From Alkalimonas sp. (lineage in GTDB: Bacteria; Pseudomonadota; Gammaproteobacteria; Enterobacterales; Alteromonadaceae), in assembly GCF_020831925.1 (NCBI RefSeq), contig NZ_JAFIFQ010000007.1, positions 30,264-94,263 of the forward strand: a stretch of DNA of 64,000 bases. Direction: 5' to 3'. The position numbers were made by a program, and so were the translations under genes. This document shows, in pieces, positions 53,590 to 62,586 of the stretch. Every line of letters begins with the position of its first letter. The first letter of the stretch is position 1. The notes under the pieces were generated by a model. The model was not told the DNA's origin. It was given only the letters and a program-made list of their open reading frames with translations, and searched no databases.

Positions 53590-54693
53590 ATGATAGATTG
53601 TGATTTTGTAAAGCTAGATTCAATTGCCAAAGAGATCCAGTCGGACGCTCGTTGTGGCACTGATCCTCGCGCTGATGTATCGCCGGGCTCTCGCTATTAT
53701 CAATTGAAAGATAAGCGACGCTCATTGCGTGATGCTGAACGTTCAGCACTGATGAGTGATGACGAGTCAGCGCCGATGCTGAGCGAGTGGATGCAGTTGG
53801 CTGAAGATATATTTGATGCACTTTGTACCGAAGCAAAAGATCTGGAGTATGCGGCATGGCTGATTGAAGCACTTTGCCGCACGTCTGGATTTGCAGGTCT
53901 GGCACGCTCTTTTGATTGTGCTCGCGTGTTAATTGAGAAATTTTGGGATGATCTGTATCCGCAGCCTGATGAAGATGGCCTGGAAACACGCATAGCGCCT
54001 TTAGTTGGCTTAAATGGGTATGAGGGTGATGGTGCGTTAATTTCACCCATTCTAAGTGTTCCTCTGGTAGTCAGTGCATCGGAAAGTAGTTTTGCCACCT
54101 GGCAATATATCCGGGCAAATGAGCAGTCACGTAAAGAAGACAGTAAAAAACAACGTTCGGAACATAGTATCAGCCTGGAGGCTATCGTTCAGATAGTCGC
54201 AGAAACACCGGCAGAACACTTTGTAACGTTACTCAATAACATAGACCTGGCTATTGCAGCTTTCACTGAGCTTTCGACGTCGATGGACTCCGCCATGAGT
54301 GGCATGCCGCAACCGACCAGCTCAATCTTGAAAGCGATTCAGCAGTGCCGAGACACAGTACAGTATCTGGCGAAGAACAAGCTTGCTGCTTTCCATGCTG
54401 AACAGGAAGAGTTGCTGGATGAGGTGAGTGTAGATGTTGTATCAGGTGCAAACAATGTAAGCACTGTAAGCAAACAAGTGCAGACGCGCCAGCAAGTGAT
54501 TCAGTCGTTGCAGGATGCGGCGGATTTTTTTCGCAAAACCGAACCTCATTCGCCAATGTCCTATGCGTTAGAGCAAATTATTCATTGGAGTGGTTTGGCA
54601 TTGCCAGAGCTCTTGCAAGAGCTCATTGACGATAACACCAGTCGGAATCAGTTTTTCCGGCTAACCGGTATCAATAAAGGCTCAGGTAGTTAA
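53590..54693 (+). CDS. tssA: T6SS baseplate/sheath-priming protein TssA
   Basis: A 367-aa protein with the ImpA N-terminal domain: YAAWLIEALCRTSGFAGLAR, LIEKFWDDLYPQPDEDGLETR and DGALISPILSVPLV. The middle is helical and the C-terminal part (PHSPMSYALEQIIHWSGLAL ... LPELLQELI) resembles the dodecamer-forming region. TssA recruits the baseplate and caps the growing sheath. The start is ATG 53590, one codon into a frame that opens with TTG; the ribosome site is weak. Confidence 0.9.
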   Translation: MIDCDFVKLDSIAKEIQSDARCGTDPRADVSPGSRYYQLKDKRRSLRDAERSALMSDDESAPMLSEWMQLAEDIFDALCTEAKDLEYAAWLIEALCRTSGFAGLARSFDCARVLIEKFWDDLYPQPDEDGLETRIAPLVGLNGYEGDGALISPILSVPLVVSASESSFATWQYIRANEQSRKEDSKKQRSEHSISLEAIVQIVAETPAEHFVTLLNNIDLAIAAFTELSTSMDSAMSGMPQPTSSILKAIQQCRDTVQYLAKNKLAAFHAEQEELLDEVSVDVVSGANNVSTVSKQVQTRQQVIQSLQDAADFFRKTEPHSPMSYALEQIIHWSGLALPELLQELIDDNTSRNQFFRLTGINKGSGS

Positions 54694-54744
54694 CGGTATT
54701 ACACTGCGTTACCTGGCACGTTTATACAGCAAAGGAGAGATGTG

Positions 54745-55248
54745 ATGGAAAGCATTCATAGTAAATTATCCCGGGTACGTAAGCCCAGGGTGCATATTAC
54801 TTATGATGTCGAAACTGAGGGAGCTGTGGTTCAAAAAGAACTTCCTTTTGTGGTAGGCGTGATGGGTGATTTTGCAGGTCAAAATACAGATGCATTAAAA
54901 CCGCTGAAAGATCGCCGTTTTGTTCAGGTTGATCGCGATAATTTTGATGATGTGCTCAAGCGCATGAACCCAAAGTTGTCATTTAAAGTCGAGAATAAAC
55001 TGACCGACGATGGCTCTGAGTTTCAGGTAGATCTACAGTTTAAGTCCATCAGTGACTTTGAGCCTGCCGCAATCGTAAATCAGGTGGAGCCTCTTGAGCG
55101 ATTGATGGCTACCAGAAATAAGCTGCGTGATCTGATGACCAAGATTGATCGCTCCGAAGAGCTTGAAAATATTCTGGAGAAAGTTCTGAACAACGAGAGC
55201 GATCTTCAACAGCTGGCCAATGAGTTAGCGCCTGAAGAGGAGAAATAA
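54745..55248 (+). CDS. tssB: T6SS sheath small subunit TssB
   Basis: A 167-aa VipA-type protein that forms the contractile sheath with TssC. It contains [32 protein letters not shown] and [19 protein letters not shown], the family's hallmarks. ATG 54745 has AAAGGAGAG just upstream. One base separates its stop from tssC. Confidence 0.96.
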   Translation: MESIHSKLSRVRKPRVHITYDVETEGAVVQKELPFVVGVMGDFAGQNTDALKPLKDRRFVQVDRDNFDDVLKRMNPKLSFKVENKLTDDGSEFQVDLQFKSISDFEPAAIVNQVEPLERLMATRNKLRDLMTKIDRSEELENILEKVLNNESDLQQLANELAPEEEK

Positions 55249-55249
55249 C

Positions 55250-56743
55250 ATGAGTACGGAAACTCTGGCGCAAGCCCATGAGACCACTGAGCAACCGGCG
55301 GTATCTTTGCTTGAACAAGCGATTGGTGCAACCAAGCAAACAGACTCATCCCGGGCAGAAGAGCTGCTGCGCACGCTGACTGAAGAAGCATTGAAAGGCA
55401 CAGTCAGCTGGAATAAAAACCTAACTGTGACATTTAATGAGGCGATTAAGCGAATTGACCAGCTCATTTCCTCGCAGCTTGCAGCCATTATGCACAGCGA
55501 TGGTTTTCAGAAGCTGGAAGGCAGTTGGCGCGGATTGCATCATTTAGTGATGAACTCTGAAACCAGCGCCTCGTTAAAAATTCGTATGATCAGCATCAAT
55601 AAGCGTGAGTTGTACAAAGATTTAAGTAAAGCGGTTGAGTTTGATCAAAGCCAAACCTTCAAAAAAGTGTACGAGTCAGAGTTCGGCACACCGGGTGGAG
55701 AGCCTTATGGTGCACTGATTGGTGATTATGAGTTTACCAATCATCCAGAAGACATTGAGACCTTAACCTACATGTCAAATGTTGCTGCAGCAGGCTTTTG
55801 CCCCTTCCTGAGCAGCGCATCGCCAGCACTGTTTGGTTTTGACTCCTGGACTGAGCTATCGAAGCCTCGAGATCTGGAGAAAATATTTGAGTCTTTGGAA
55901 TACACTAAGTGGCGTTCTTTCCGCGAAAGTGAAGATTCCCGTTTTGTCACACTGACCATGCCAAGAGCTCTGGCTCGCTTGCCTTATGGAGCTGCCACCA
56001 GCCCAATTGATGAGTTTGGCTACGAAGAGTTTGAAGTTGACCCAGAGAAAGGTGTTGCGGTCACAACCGACCATGATAAGTATTGCTGGATGAATGCGTC
56101 CTATGTGCTTGGTACCCGTCTGACGCAAGCGTTTGCTAAATACGGGTTCTGTACTGCCATTCGTGGTGCTGAAGGCGGTGGTAAAGTGGAAGGGTTACCG
56201 ACTCATGTGTTCTTGAGCGATGATGGCGATCCTGACTTGAAGTGTCCGACTGAAATTGGCATCACAGACCGTCGTGAAGCCGAGCTGGGAAAATTGGGCT
56301 TTCTGCCTTTATGTCACTATAAAAATACCGATTATGCGGTGTTCTTTGGTGCACAAACAGCGCAAAAGCCAAAGAAATATGGCAGCCCGGAAGCAACGGC
56401 CAATGCTGCGATATCTGCACGTTTGCCATATTTGATGGCTACCTCCCGTTTTGCACATTACCTCAAAGTGTTGGCACGCGACAAAATTGGCAGCTTTATG
56501 GAAGCCGAGGATGTGGAAGTATGGCTGAACCGCTGGATCCTTAATTATGTGAACGCTTCAGAAGGCAGTGGGCAGGATGTACGGGCTCGCTATCCGCTGG
56601 CTGACGCCAAAGTGCAAGTCAAAGAAATCCCTGGTCAGCCGGGAGCCTACAACGCAGTTGCCTGGTTACGGCCTTGGTTGCAATTGGAAGAACTGACCAC
56701 CTCTTTACGGTTGGTGGCTAAAATTCCTGAAATGGGAAATTAA
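55250..56743 (+). CDS. tssC: T6SS sheath large subunit TssC
   Basis: A 497-aa VipB-type sheath protein. Conserved segments are [65 protein letters not shown] and [20 protein letters not shown], ending with [22 protein letters not shown]. It is the canonical partner of the adjacent TssB. A strong hairpin follows, before the second TssC gene. Confidence 0.96.
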   Translation: MSTETLAQAHETTEQPAVSLLEQAIGATKQTDSSRAEELLRTLTEEALKGTVSWNKNLTVTFNEAIKRIDQLISSQLAAIMHSDGFQKLEGSWRGLHHLVMNSETSASLKIRMISINKRELYKDLSKAVEFDQSQTFKKVYESEFGTPGGEPYGALIGDYEFTNHPEDIETLTYMSNVAAAGFCPFLSSASPALFGFDSWTELSKPRDLEKIFESLEYTKWRSFRESEDSRFVTLTMPRALARLPYGAATSPIDEFGYEEFEVDPEKGVAVTTDHDKYCWMNASYVLGTRLTQAFAKYGFCTAIRGAEGGGKVEGLPTHVFLSDDGDPDLKCPTEIGITDRREAELGKLGFLPLCHYKNTDYAVFFGAQTAQKPKKYGSPEATANAAISARLPYLMATSRFAHYLKVLARDKIGSFMEAEDVEVWLNRWILNYVNASEGSGQDVRARYPLADAKVQVKEIPGQPGAYNAVAWLRPWLQLEELTTSLRLVAKIPEMGN

Positions 56744-56753
56744 GCTAGTCTCG

Positions 56754-56777
56754 GTGGAGCCTGTCCGCAGGCTCCAC
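56754..56777 (+). terminator. Strong hairpin without T-run after tssC
   Basis: A perfect 10-bp GC-rich stem (56754-56763 with 56768-56777) with a TCCG tetraloop, 11 bp after the tssC stop. Without a T-tract it is more likely to protect the 3' end of the tssBC part of the mRNA or slow read-through than to stop transcription fully. Confidence 0.65.
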
Positions 56778-56808
56778 TTGCATGGATCTTTGCAGAAAAG
56801 GAACTTCA

Positions 56809-56871
56809 ATGGGCATTGCAATCAGTCCATGTTTCTCAGCCATTAAGGTGCAGTATGCTTTTCTCCGCTGA
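56809..56871 (+). CDS. Possible 20-codon leader ORF before tssC2
   Basis: ATG 56809 has AAAAGGAA 5 nt upstream, a better ribosome site than that of tssC2 itself, and encodes 20 residues (MGIAISPCFSAIKVQYAFLR) ending at TGA 56871. It overlaps the chosen tssC2 start by 17 nt in another frame. It may couple translation, or mark an old frameshift in the tssC2 N-terminus. No function is claimed for the peptide. Confidence 0.35.
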   Translation: MGIAISPCFSAIKVQYAFLR

Positions 56872-58432
56872 ACAACAAGTGAATAGTGGTGCTGGAGCGG
56901 CCCTGAACTTTATTGATGAGCAGGTGTTTAGCCACTCATCGGATAAAATTGACCACGAGAAGCATCGCTTTGATCAGTCTGCCATGCAAAGTAAACTGTT
57001 GTACTTTTTGCATGAGCAAGACCCGGTAGCAGCCGCTACCTATTGGGCAGATCATATTGAAGCGACAAGACCTGCTCAGGTAGAGCAGCTCTTGTTGCGT
57101 CTAAGTAAAGCCATTGCAGCTATTGACCTACTGTTAAATGCCCAAGTCAACGCCATATTACATCATCCCGCACTGCAGCAATTGGAAGCAAGTTGGCGCG
57201 GTATTCTCTATTTGGTTGAGCAGGCAGAGCTTTACGACCGAGAGCAAAAAGTCAAAGTTAAATTGCTGTCTCTGAATTGGAGTGAATTGGGTAGAGACTT
57301 AAACCGAGCCATTGACTTTGACCAAAGCGAATTCTTTAAGTTGGTGTATGAAAATGAGTTTGATATGCCGGGTGGTGAGCCGTTCGGCGTGCTCCTTGGA
57401 GACTACCAACTAAGCCATACCATTCGTCCCGGTCAGTTGTACCACGACATTGATATTTTAAAAGAAATAGCGAAGGCAAGCGCTGCAGCCTTTGCACCTT
57501 TCATCACTGCAGTCGATAGTGCTTTTTTTGGTGTGAATGATTTTTCTGAACTTGGTCAAGTACAGGATATCTCCAGCCAGTTCAAGCAACCTGAATACAT
57601 CCGATGGCAGCAGCTAAGAGAGATGGAAGATACCCGTTTTCTGGGGTTGGTTATGCCACAGGTACTGATGCGATCCCCTTATAGCGATAACGGTAAGCGC
57701 AGCGATCATTTTCGCTTCAAGGAACAGTTAAGTGATCCCACCAAGGACTATTTATGGGGTAATGCTGGTTATGCTTTTGTCGCTGTATTGATTCGTGCTT
57801 TCTCTGAGTCGGGGTGGTTTGCTCAAATCCGTGGTATGAAACCTGGACAATACAACTTTGGTGTGGTGAACGAATTACCGAGAAGCTGTTACAGCACCGA
57901 TCTACAAAGACGTCATGCGATGCCTGCTGTAAACCTGCAGATTGGCCATCGTTTCGAGTCTGAGCTGGCAGACAATGGGTTCATCCCTTTGTGTGCCGTT
58001 CCCTACAGCGACATCTATGCATTTTACAGCAACTCATCGGTACAGCGTGCCAAACGTTATGACACGGCTGCAGCTGATGTCAATGCACGTCTATCCACCA
58101 TGCTGCAGCATATTCTTTGTGTTTCCCGTTTTGCTCATTACATCAAGGTGATTGGCCGTGACAAAGTTGGTGGCTATCAAACTGCAAAAGAGTGTGAGCA
58201 AGAGTTGCAGCGCTGGCTTTATCAGTACACCACGGCTACTGAAGATGCTTCGAATGAGGTTCGGGCCCGACATCCACTTAGAAATGCGCAAATTCAGGTC
58301 AGGGAAAAGCCCGGCCAACCAGGTAAGTACTACTCCATTATTCAGTTACAGCCTCATTTTCAACTGGAGCAAATGCTGACCACTGTGAAGTTGGTTGCTG
58401 AGTTATCTCCACAACAAACGAATAAATCTTAA
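56855..58432 (+). CDS. Second TssC-like sheath protein (ImpD/TssC40 type)
   Basis: A 525-aa paralogue of TssC with the same order of motifs: LEASWRGILYLVEQAELYD, YENEFDMPGGEPFGVLLGDY, FITAVDSAFFGVNDFSELGQ, LCVSRFAHYIKVIGRDKVGG and VREKPGQPGKYYSIIQLQPH. It differs most at the N-terminus and in the middle. Its place between tssC and tagJ corresponds to ImpD of Rhizobium and TssC40 of Agrobacterium. It may form part of the sheath end or baseplate junction. I chose ATG 56855 (AAGGTG 4 nt upstream); the frame is open back to a TTG at 56816. Confidence 0.88.
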   Translation: MLFSAEQQVNSGAGAALNFIDEQVFSHSSDKIDHEKHRFDQSAMQSKLLYFLHEQDPVAAATYWADHIEATRPAQVEQLLLRLSKAIAAIDLLLNAQVNAILHHPALQQLEASWRGILYLVEQAELYDREQKVKVKLLSLNWSELGRDLNRAIDFDQSEFFKLVYENEFDMPGGEPFGVLLGDYQLSHTIRPGQLYHDIDILKEIAKASAAAFAPFITAVDSAFFGVNDFSELGQVQDISSQFKQPEYIRWQQLREMEDTRFLGLVMPQVLMRSPYSDNGKRSDHFRFKEQLSDPTKDYLWGNAGYAFVAVLIRAFSESGWFAQIRGMKPGQYNFGVVNELPRSCYSTDLQRRHAMPAVNLQIGHRFESELADNGFIPLCAVPYSDIYAFYSNSSVQRAKRYDTAAADVNARLSTMLQHILCVSRFAHYIKVIGRDKVGGYQTAKECEQELQRWLYQYTTATEDASNEVRARHPLRNAQIQVREKPGQPGKYYSIIQLQPHFQLEQMLTTVKLVAELSPQQTNKS

Positions 58433-58442
58433 GGTGATTGTC

Positions 58443-59240
58443 ATGAAAAAAGTAAAAGAAAGTATTGTTCAGGGGCATTTGCTCGAGGCCAGACAACGTC
58501 TGGAAACCTTATTAAAAGATGATCCCTTATCCCTTGATTTGCGTTCGATGTATGTCGAGCTGCTGTGTGTACTCGGAGAGCTTGAAAAAGCAGATCAACA
58601 GCTTGACATGATGGTTCGTCAACACCCTGATTGCCTGATGGGAGCCGTCAACTTACGACAGTTAATCCGCGCCCAAACCGCACGGCAGGATTTTTATCAG
58701 GGCGGCATGACCGCCACATTGTTTGCTGAAGCGGATGCAAGTTTTGAAGCTTTGCTGTCATTGCATCTTGCATTACGCGAGGGACAGATCGCAGCTGCGG
58801 AGCAGGCTGCACAACAACTTGAGTCTTTGCGTCAGCCAGCCCAGTTTGAGCTCAATGGTGAGACTGTGCAAGAAATCCGGGACCTCGATGATAGCTTAGC
58901 TGGCTACCTGGAGCTCTTAGGAACGGATGGTAAGTTCTACTTAGCCAAGTTCAGCGAAATCGAGTCGCTAGAGTTGCAACCAGTAAAATCCATCATTGAC
59001 ATGGCCTGGCGCCGGGTAAATATCTCCATCGTTGATGGCCCTCAGGGGGAAGCTTTCTTACCGGTCTGTTATATCGCCAGCAGCAAAGAATTAAGCCGTT
59101 TGGGCAGAGAAACCGACTGGCACGAGCATGGTGACCACCTGGTCACAGGCCTTGGACAGAAAATGCTCTTGGTAAATGATCAAGCCATGCCTTTAACACA
59201 ACTGCGTCAATGGCATGCGCTTACTGTCGTAAGTCATTGA
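58443..59240 (+). CDS. tagJ: T6SS accessory protein TagJ (ImpE/SciE family)
   Basis: A 265-aa protein with an N-terminal TPR-like part (LLEARQRLETLLKDDPLSLD, LGELEKADQQLDMMVRQHPD) and a C-terminal domain (DLDDSLAGYLELLGTDGKFY, SIIDMAWRRVNISIVDGPQG, AFLPVCYIASS). TagJ binds ClpV and TssB and helps sheath recycling in some T6SS classes. ATG 58443 has AAGGTG 6 nt upstream; the frame from 58395 overlaps tssC2 and is not supported. Confidence 0.9.
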   Translation: MKKVKESIVQGHLLEARQRLETLLKDDPLSLDLRSMYVELLCVLGELEKADQQLDMMVRQHPDCLMGAVNLRQLIRAQTARQDFYQGGMTATLFAEADASFEALLSLHLALREGQIAAAEQAAQQLESLRQPAQFELNGETVQEIRDLDDSLAGYLELLGTDGKFYLAKFSEIESLELQPVKSIIDMAWRRVNISIVDGPQGEAFLPVCYIASSKELSRLGRETDWHEHGDHLVTGLGQKMLLVNDQAMPLTQLRQWHALTVVSH

Positions 59241-59250
59241 GCCAAGAATT

Positions 59251-59742
59251 GTGGCTAAAGTTCGCAACAAACAACCCCTGCAGCAATCACTGCTCGATCG
59301 CTTAATTGACGAAGCACCGGGGGAGAAAGAGGCCAAACGTGTACGTCGTGGCTTTGATCTCAGGGCTTTGCGGGCCAGTGTCCGCAGAGATCTGCAAAAT
59401 TTGTTGAACACCCGCGTGCAATGGAACCTGTGGCCGAAAGAGTTTACCGAGCTACCTCAAAGCCTGATGAACTATGGGCTGCCCGATTTTTCAGTCATGG
59501 TGGTGGACTCTCAGCATGGCCGCGAACAACTGTGTAAAACCGTCGAGCAGGCTATCCGCCGGTTCGAGCCACGATTTGTGGATGTTGAAGTGATCCCTCT
59601 GGAACCGCGCAATGAGGTTGAGCGGGTTGTTCGCCTGAGAATTCAGGCTCTGTTGCATGCAGATCCTGAACCAGAGCATGTGTTGTTTGACTCAGAGGTC
59701 GAACCGGTCAATTTGGGCCTTAGAATTGTGGAGTCTGCCTGA
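59251..59742 (+). CDS. tssE: T6SS baseplate protein TssE (gp25-like)
   Basis: A 163-aa homologue of phage T4 gp25 that initiates sheath assembly. It contains QQSLLDRLIDEAP, the family's SVRRDLQNLLNTRV (with the conserved Arg-Arg-Asp-Leu), SLMNYGLPDFSVM and AIRRFEPRFVDVEVIP. The start is a GTG at 59251 with a weak ribosome site. Its TGA overlaps the tssF ATG by one base. Confidence 0.94.
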   Translation: MAKVRNKQPLQQSLLDRLIDEAPGEKEAKRVRRGFDLRALRASVRRDLQNLLNTRVQWNLWPKEFTELPQSLMNYGLPDFSVMVVDSQHGREQLCKTVEQAIRRFEPRFVDVEVIPLEPRNEVERVVRLRIQALLHADPEPEHVLFDSEVEPVNLGLRIVESA

Positions 59743-61574
59743 TGAACGAAGATCTACTGAAGTATTACAATCGGGAACTAACCTTTATTCGCCGGATGGG
59801 AAGCGAGTTTGCGGAAAAATATCCCAAGGTTGCTGGTCGGCTTCGGATCAGTGATGAGCAAGTGGAAGATCCCCATGTTTCACGTCTGATTGAAGCATTC
59901 GCGCTGTTAACGGCCCAGATCCGTCAAAAACTTGATGATAGTTTTCCTGAGTTGACCGATGCTTTACTGGGACAGTTGTACCCTGATTATCAGGCACCGA
60001 TCCCGTCTTTTTCTGTACTGCAATTAACCTCTCAGAATCTGTCAGACTCCGGTATCACCATCAAACGAGGAACAGAGTTCAAAACCAAAGTTGATGGTAT
60101 GAAGTCATGCATTTTTCGTTCATGTTACGATACCGAAGTTTGGCCAATGACCATTGAACATGCGGAGTTCAAGAACAGCCCGTTTAATGCACCTCAGCCA
60201 CCTTGTCATCAGTCTGCTAAAGCACTGTTACGGTTGCAACTAACGACTGAATTTGATGGTACAGCTGTCAATGAGCTCGGTGTTGGCCGGTTACGCTTTT
60301 ACTTAAATGGTCAACGGCACCATGTGTACAGCTTGTACGAAATGCTCAACCGGCAACTGCTTCGTATAGGCATTGCAGCAAAAGATAGCCCTAACGATGT
60401 ATCTTATCTCGCCCCGGATCAATTGAAGGCGATTGGTTTTGATGATGCAGAGCGGGTGGTACCCTACACAGATCGCAGTTTCAATGGTTATCGACTGCTG
60501 GTTGAGCAATTTCTTTTTCCAGAGAAGTTTTTATTCGTCGAGCTTGCGGGCTTAGAACAGGCATGGCCGGAGAAAGCCAGTAGCTGCTATCTCTATCTGT
60601 ATTTCAGTGAAGCAAACTCGGAATTAGAGCGCCATATCACGAAAGATAGTCTGTTGCTTGGTTGCACCCCGGTTTTGAACATCTTTGAACAAAAACTCGA
60701 GCCGATCAACCTGGAGCGTTCTCATTATGAATATCGGCTTGCTCCTCAGTACCTCGATGCCGATATCTGTGAAGTGCTGCAAATAGCACAGGTACAAATA
60801 CTCGACTCCGACGGACAGAAAACCACAGTACATCCTTATTACAGTCAGGGGCACCCAAACTATATTCAGCAAGAAACGATGTTTTGGCATAGTCGGCGTG
60901 AATTTGCTGACTGGGCCGGAGGGTTCAGTGAAGCGGGGACGGAAGTTTTTCTTTCTTTGGTTGATCGAAACTTCAAACATAGTCAGGGGCAAAGTGGGCG
61001 GAATGATCAAGTTATTCAGGTCACTGCCCTATGCAGCAACCGGAATCTGCCAAGTCATTTGCCTTTTGGTGGTGGCGAGCCTGGATTCCAAATAAGGCAG
61101 CATGCAGATGTGATCAAGCAAAGCCGCTGCCTATTGGCTCCTACCATGCCTATACGACCAGCGCTTGGTGATAGCAGCCGCTGGCAACTGGTAAAACACC
61201 TAACCCTGAACTATTTCACCGCGGAGGATGCTGAGCAGCGCCTCAAAGAAACGCTTCGTTTGTATGACTTTCGGTGCACCCCCGAGTCCAAAGCATTAAT
61301 TGACGGCATTCACAAAGTACGCATTACCCCTGGTACTGCACGTGTCAATGATGGCGGCCGCGTTGCTGTATGTAGCGGCAGTGAGATTCTGATTGAAATG
61401 ACCCAAGCTGCCTATGCAGGTAGCAGCGTGTTCTTTTTTGCTTCTGTCTTGGATTACTTCTTTGCTCAGTTTGCCGCAATCAACTCCTACACACGGTTAA
61501 CGATTAAGCTCAAAGAACATGAGCAGCGGTATCACACCTGGCCAGCCAGGGTCGGTAACAAGGTGCTGTTATGA
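59742..61574 (+). CDS. tssF: T6SS baseplate protein TssF
   Basis: A 610-aa baseplate wedge component. The conserved start LLKYYNRELTFIRRMGSEFA, then KVAGRLRISDEQVEDPHVSRLIEAFALL and ALLGQLYPDYQAPIPSFSVLQ are typical of TssF. The C-terminus (VFFFASVLDYFFAQFAAINSYTRL) is also conserved. It works with TssG and TssK. It overlaps tssG by 4 nt (ATGA). Confidence 0.96.
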   Translation: MNEDLLKYYNRELTFIRRMGSEFAEKYPKVAGRLRISDEQVEDPHVSRLIEAFALLTAQIRQKLDDSFPELTDALLGQLYPDYQAPIPSFSVLQLTSQNLSDSGITIKRGTEFKTKVDGMKSCIFRSCYDTEVWPMTIEHAEFKNSPFNAPQPPCHQSAKALLRLQLTTEFDGTAVNELGVGRLRFYLNGQRHHVYSLYEMLNRQLLRIGIAAKDSPNDVSYLAPDQLKAIGFDDAERVVPYTDRSFNGYRLLVEQFLFPEKFLFVELAGLEQAWPEKASSCYLYLYFSEANSELERHITKDSLLLGCTPVLNIFEQKLEPINLERSHYEYRLAPQYLDADICEVLQIAQVQILDSDGQKTTVHPYYSQGHPNYIQQETMFWHSRREFADWAGGFSEAGTEVFLSLVDRNFKHSQGQSGRNDQVIQVTALCSNRNLPSHLPFGGGEPGFQIRQHADVIKQSRCLLAPTMPIRPALGDSSRWQLVKHLTLNYFTAEDAEQRLKETLRLYDFRCTPESKALIDGIHKVRITPGTARVNDGGRVAVCSGSEILIEMTQAAYAGSSVFFFASVLDYFFAQFAAINSYTRLTIKLKEHEQRYHTWPARVGNKVLL

Positions 61575-62575
61575 GTGTCTGGCCTGCAACCATCAATCCA
61601 GCAGATATGGACTTTTATCAGGCTGTGTATGCGATTGAGCAGCAACTCGGGGCTGAGCAGAAGCATTGGCATGGCGTGGGACGTGATAGCTTTCCGCGCG
61701 ATGAGCTTATACGGTTTAAATCCGTGCAAAATCTTGGTTTTCCTGGCAGTGCTATTACTGCAGTCCAGCAAAAAGCCTGTCAGGATGCTAGCTTGGCAGC
61801 CTTTGAGCTGGTGGTTAGCTTTTTTGGCCTGACCGGTCCAAGTGGTGTTTTGCCTATCCATTATAGTGAGTTGGTGCTTGAACGCTTAAAGCAAAAAGAT
61901 CCAACCATGCGTGATTTTTTTGATCTCTTTAATCATCGCTTGATTTCATTGTTTTACCGCGCCTGGGAAAAATACCGTTTTGCCTGTCAATACCAAGCTT
62001 CACCCGAAAAGGTCGACCCATTTAGCTTTGTTCTGCAGCAACTCACAGGCCAGGAAAGCGATCCTTGCCTGTTCTATGGCGGCTTTTACACCCGAAGTGT
62101 GCCAAGCGCGCAGCAATTAAGTCAGCAGTTAAGTCATTTGTTATCTGCCGACGTCGAGGTGATGCCATTGACCGGTCGTTGGATCTATCTGGCAACTGCA
62201 GAGCAGAGTCGCTTAGCAAGCTTCCATCAGCCAGACGGGCAATATGGTCAGTTGGGCCGATCCAGCCTGCTTGGCAGCAAAGTCTGGGACATTAGCTCGG
62301 TAGTGGAGTTATCCATTCGGGCCGACGCTCCGGTAATTCAGTCGCTATTACCTGGCAAGCCAGGTTATCAGCGTATGCAACAACTTCTTAGTCACTATCT
62401 GGAGCCATCCATGCAATGCCGGGTTCGATTAAAAGCCCGGATAGCTGATTTCCCTGTAGCCAGTCTGGATGGGCAAAGTCAGTTAGGGATGGGAGGCGTG
62501 CTAATGGCCGCAAATGTCAGGATTGCTTCTACTACGCATGTCAGTTTCCGGCTAACACGCAAACATGATCATTAA
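61571..62575 (+). CDS. tssG: T6SS baseplate protein TssG
   Basis: A 334-aa wedge component. Family motifs are DFYQAVYAIEQQLG, RDELIRFKSVQNLGFPGSAI, LVVSFFGLTGPSGVLPIHYSE and FFDLFNHRLISLFYRAWEKYRF. Start ATG 61571 overlaps the tssF stop, so TssF and TssG are translationally coupled as expected for a 2:1 complex. tssH follows after 11 bp. Confidence 0.96.
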   Translation: MSVWPATINPADMDFYQAVYAIEQQLGAEQKHWHGVGRDSFPRDELIRFKSVQNLGFPGSAITAVQQKACQDASLAAFELVVSFFGLTGPSGVLPIHYSELVLERLKQKDPTMRDFFDLFNHRLISLFYRAWEKYRFACQYQASPEKVDPFSFVLQQLTGQESDPCLFYGGFYTRSVPSAQQLSQQLSHLLSADVEVMPLTGRWIYLATAEQSRLASFHQPDGQYGQLGRSSLLGSKVWDISSVVELSIRADAPVIQSLLPGKPGYQRMQQLLSHYLEPSMQCRVRLKARIADFPVASLDGQSQLGMGGVLMAANVRIASTTHVSFRLTRKHDH

Positions 62576-62586
62576 GGTAAATTACT

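Noticed and set aside
53570..54046. A 158-codon minus-strand frame over tssA
   Set aside because: Low-complexity translation rich in His and Gln, antisense to tssA; no ribosome site.
60624..61010. A 128-codon minus-strand frame inside tssF
   Set aside because: Antisense shadow of a confidently identified baseplate gene.
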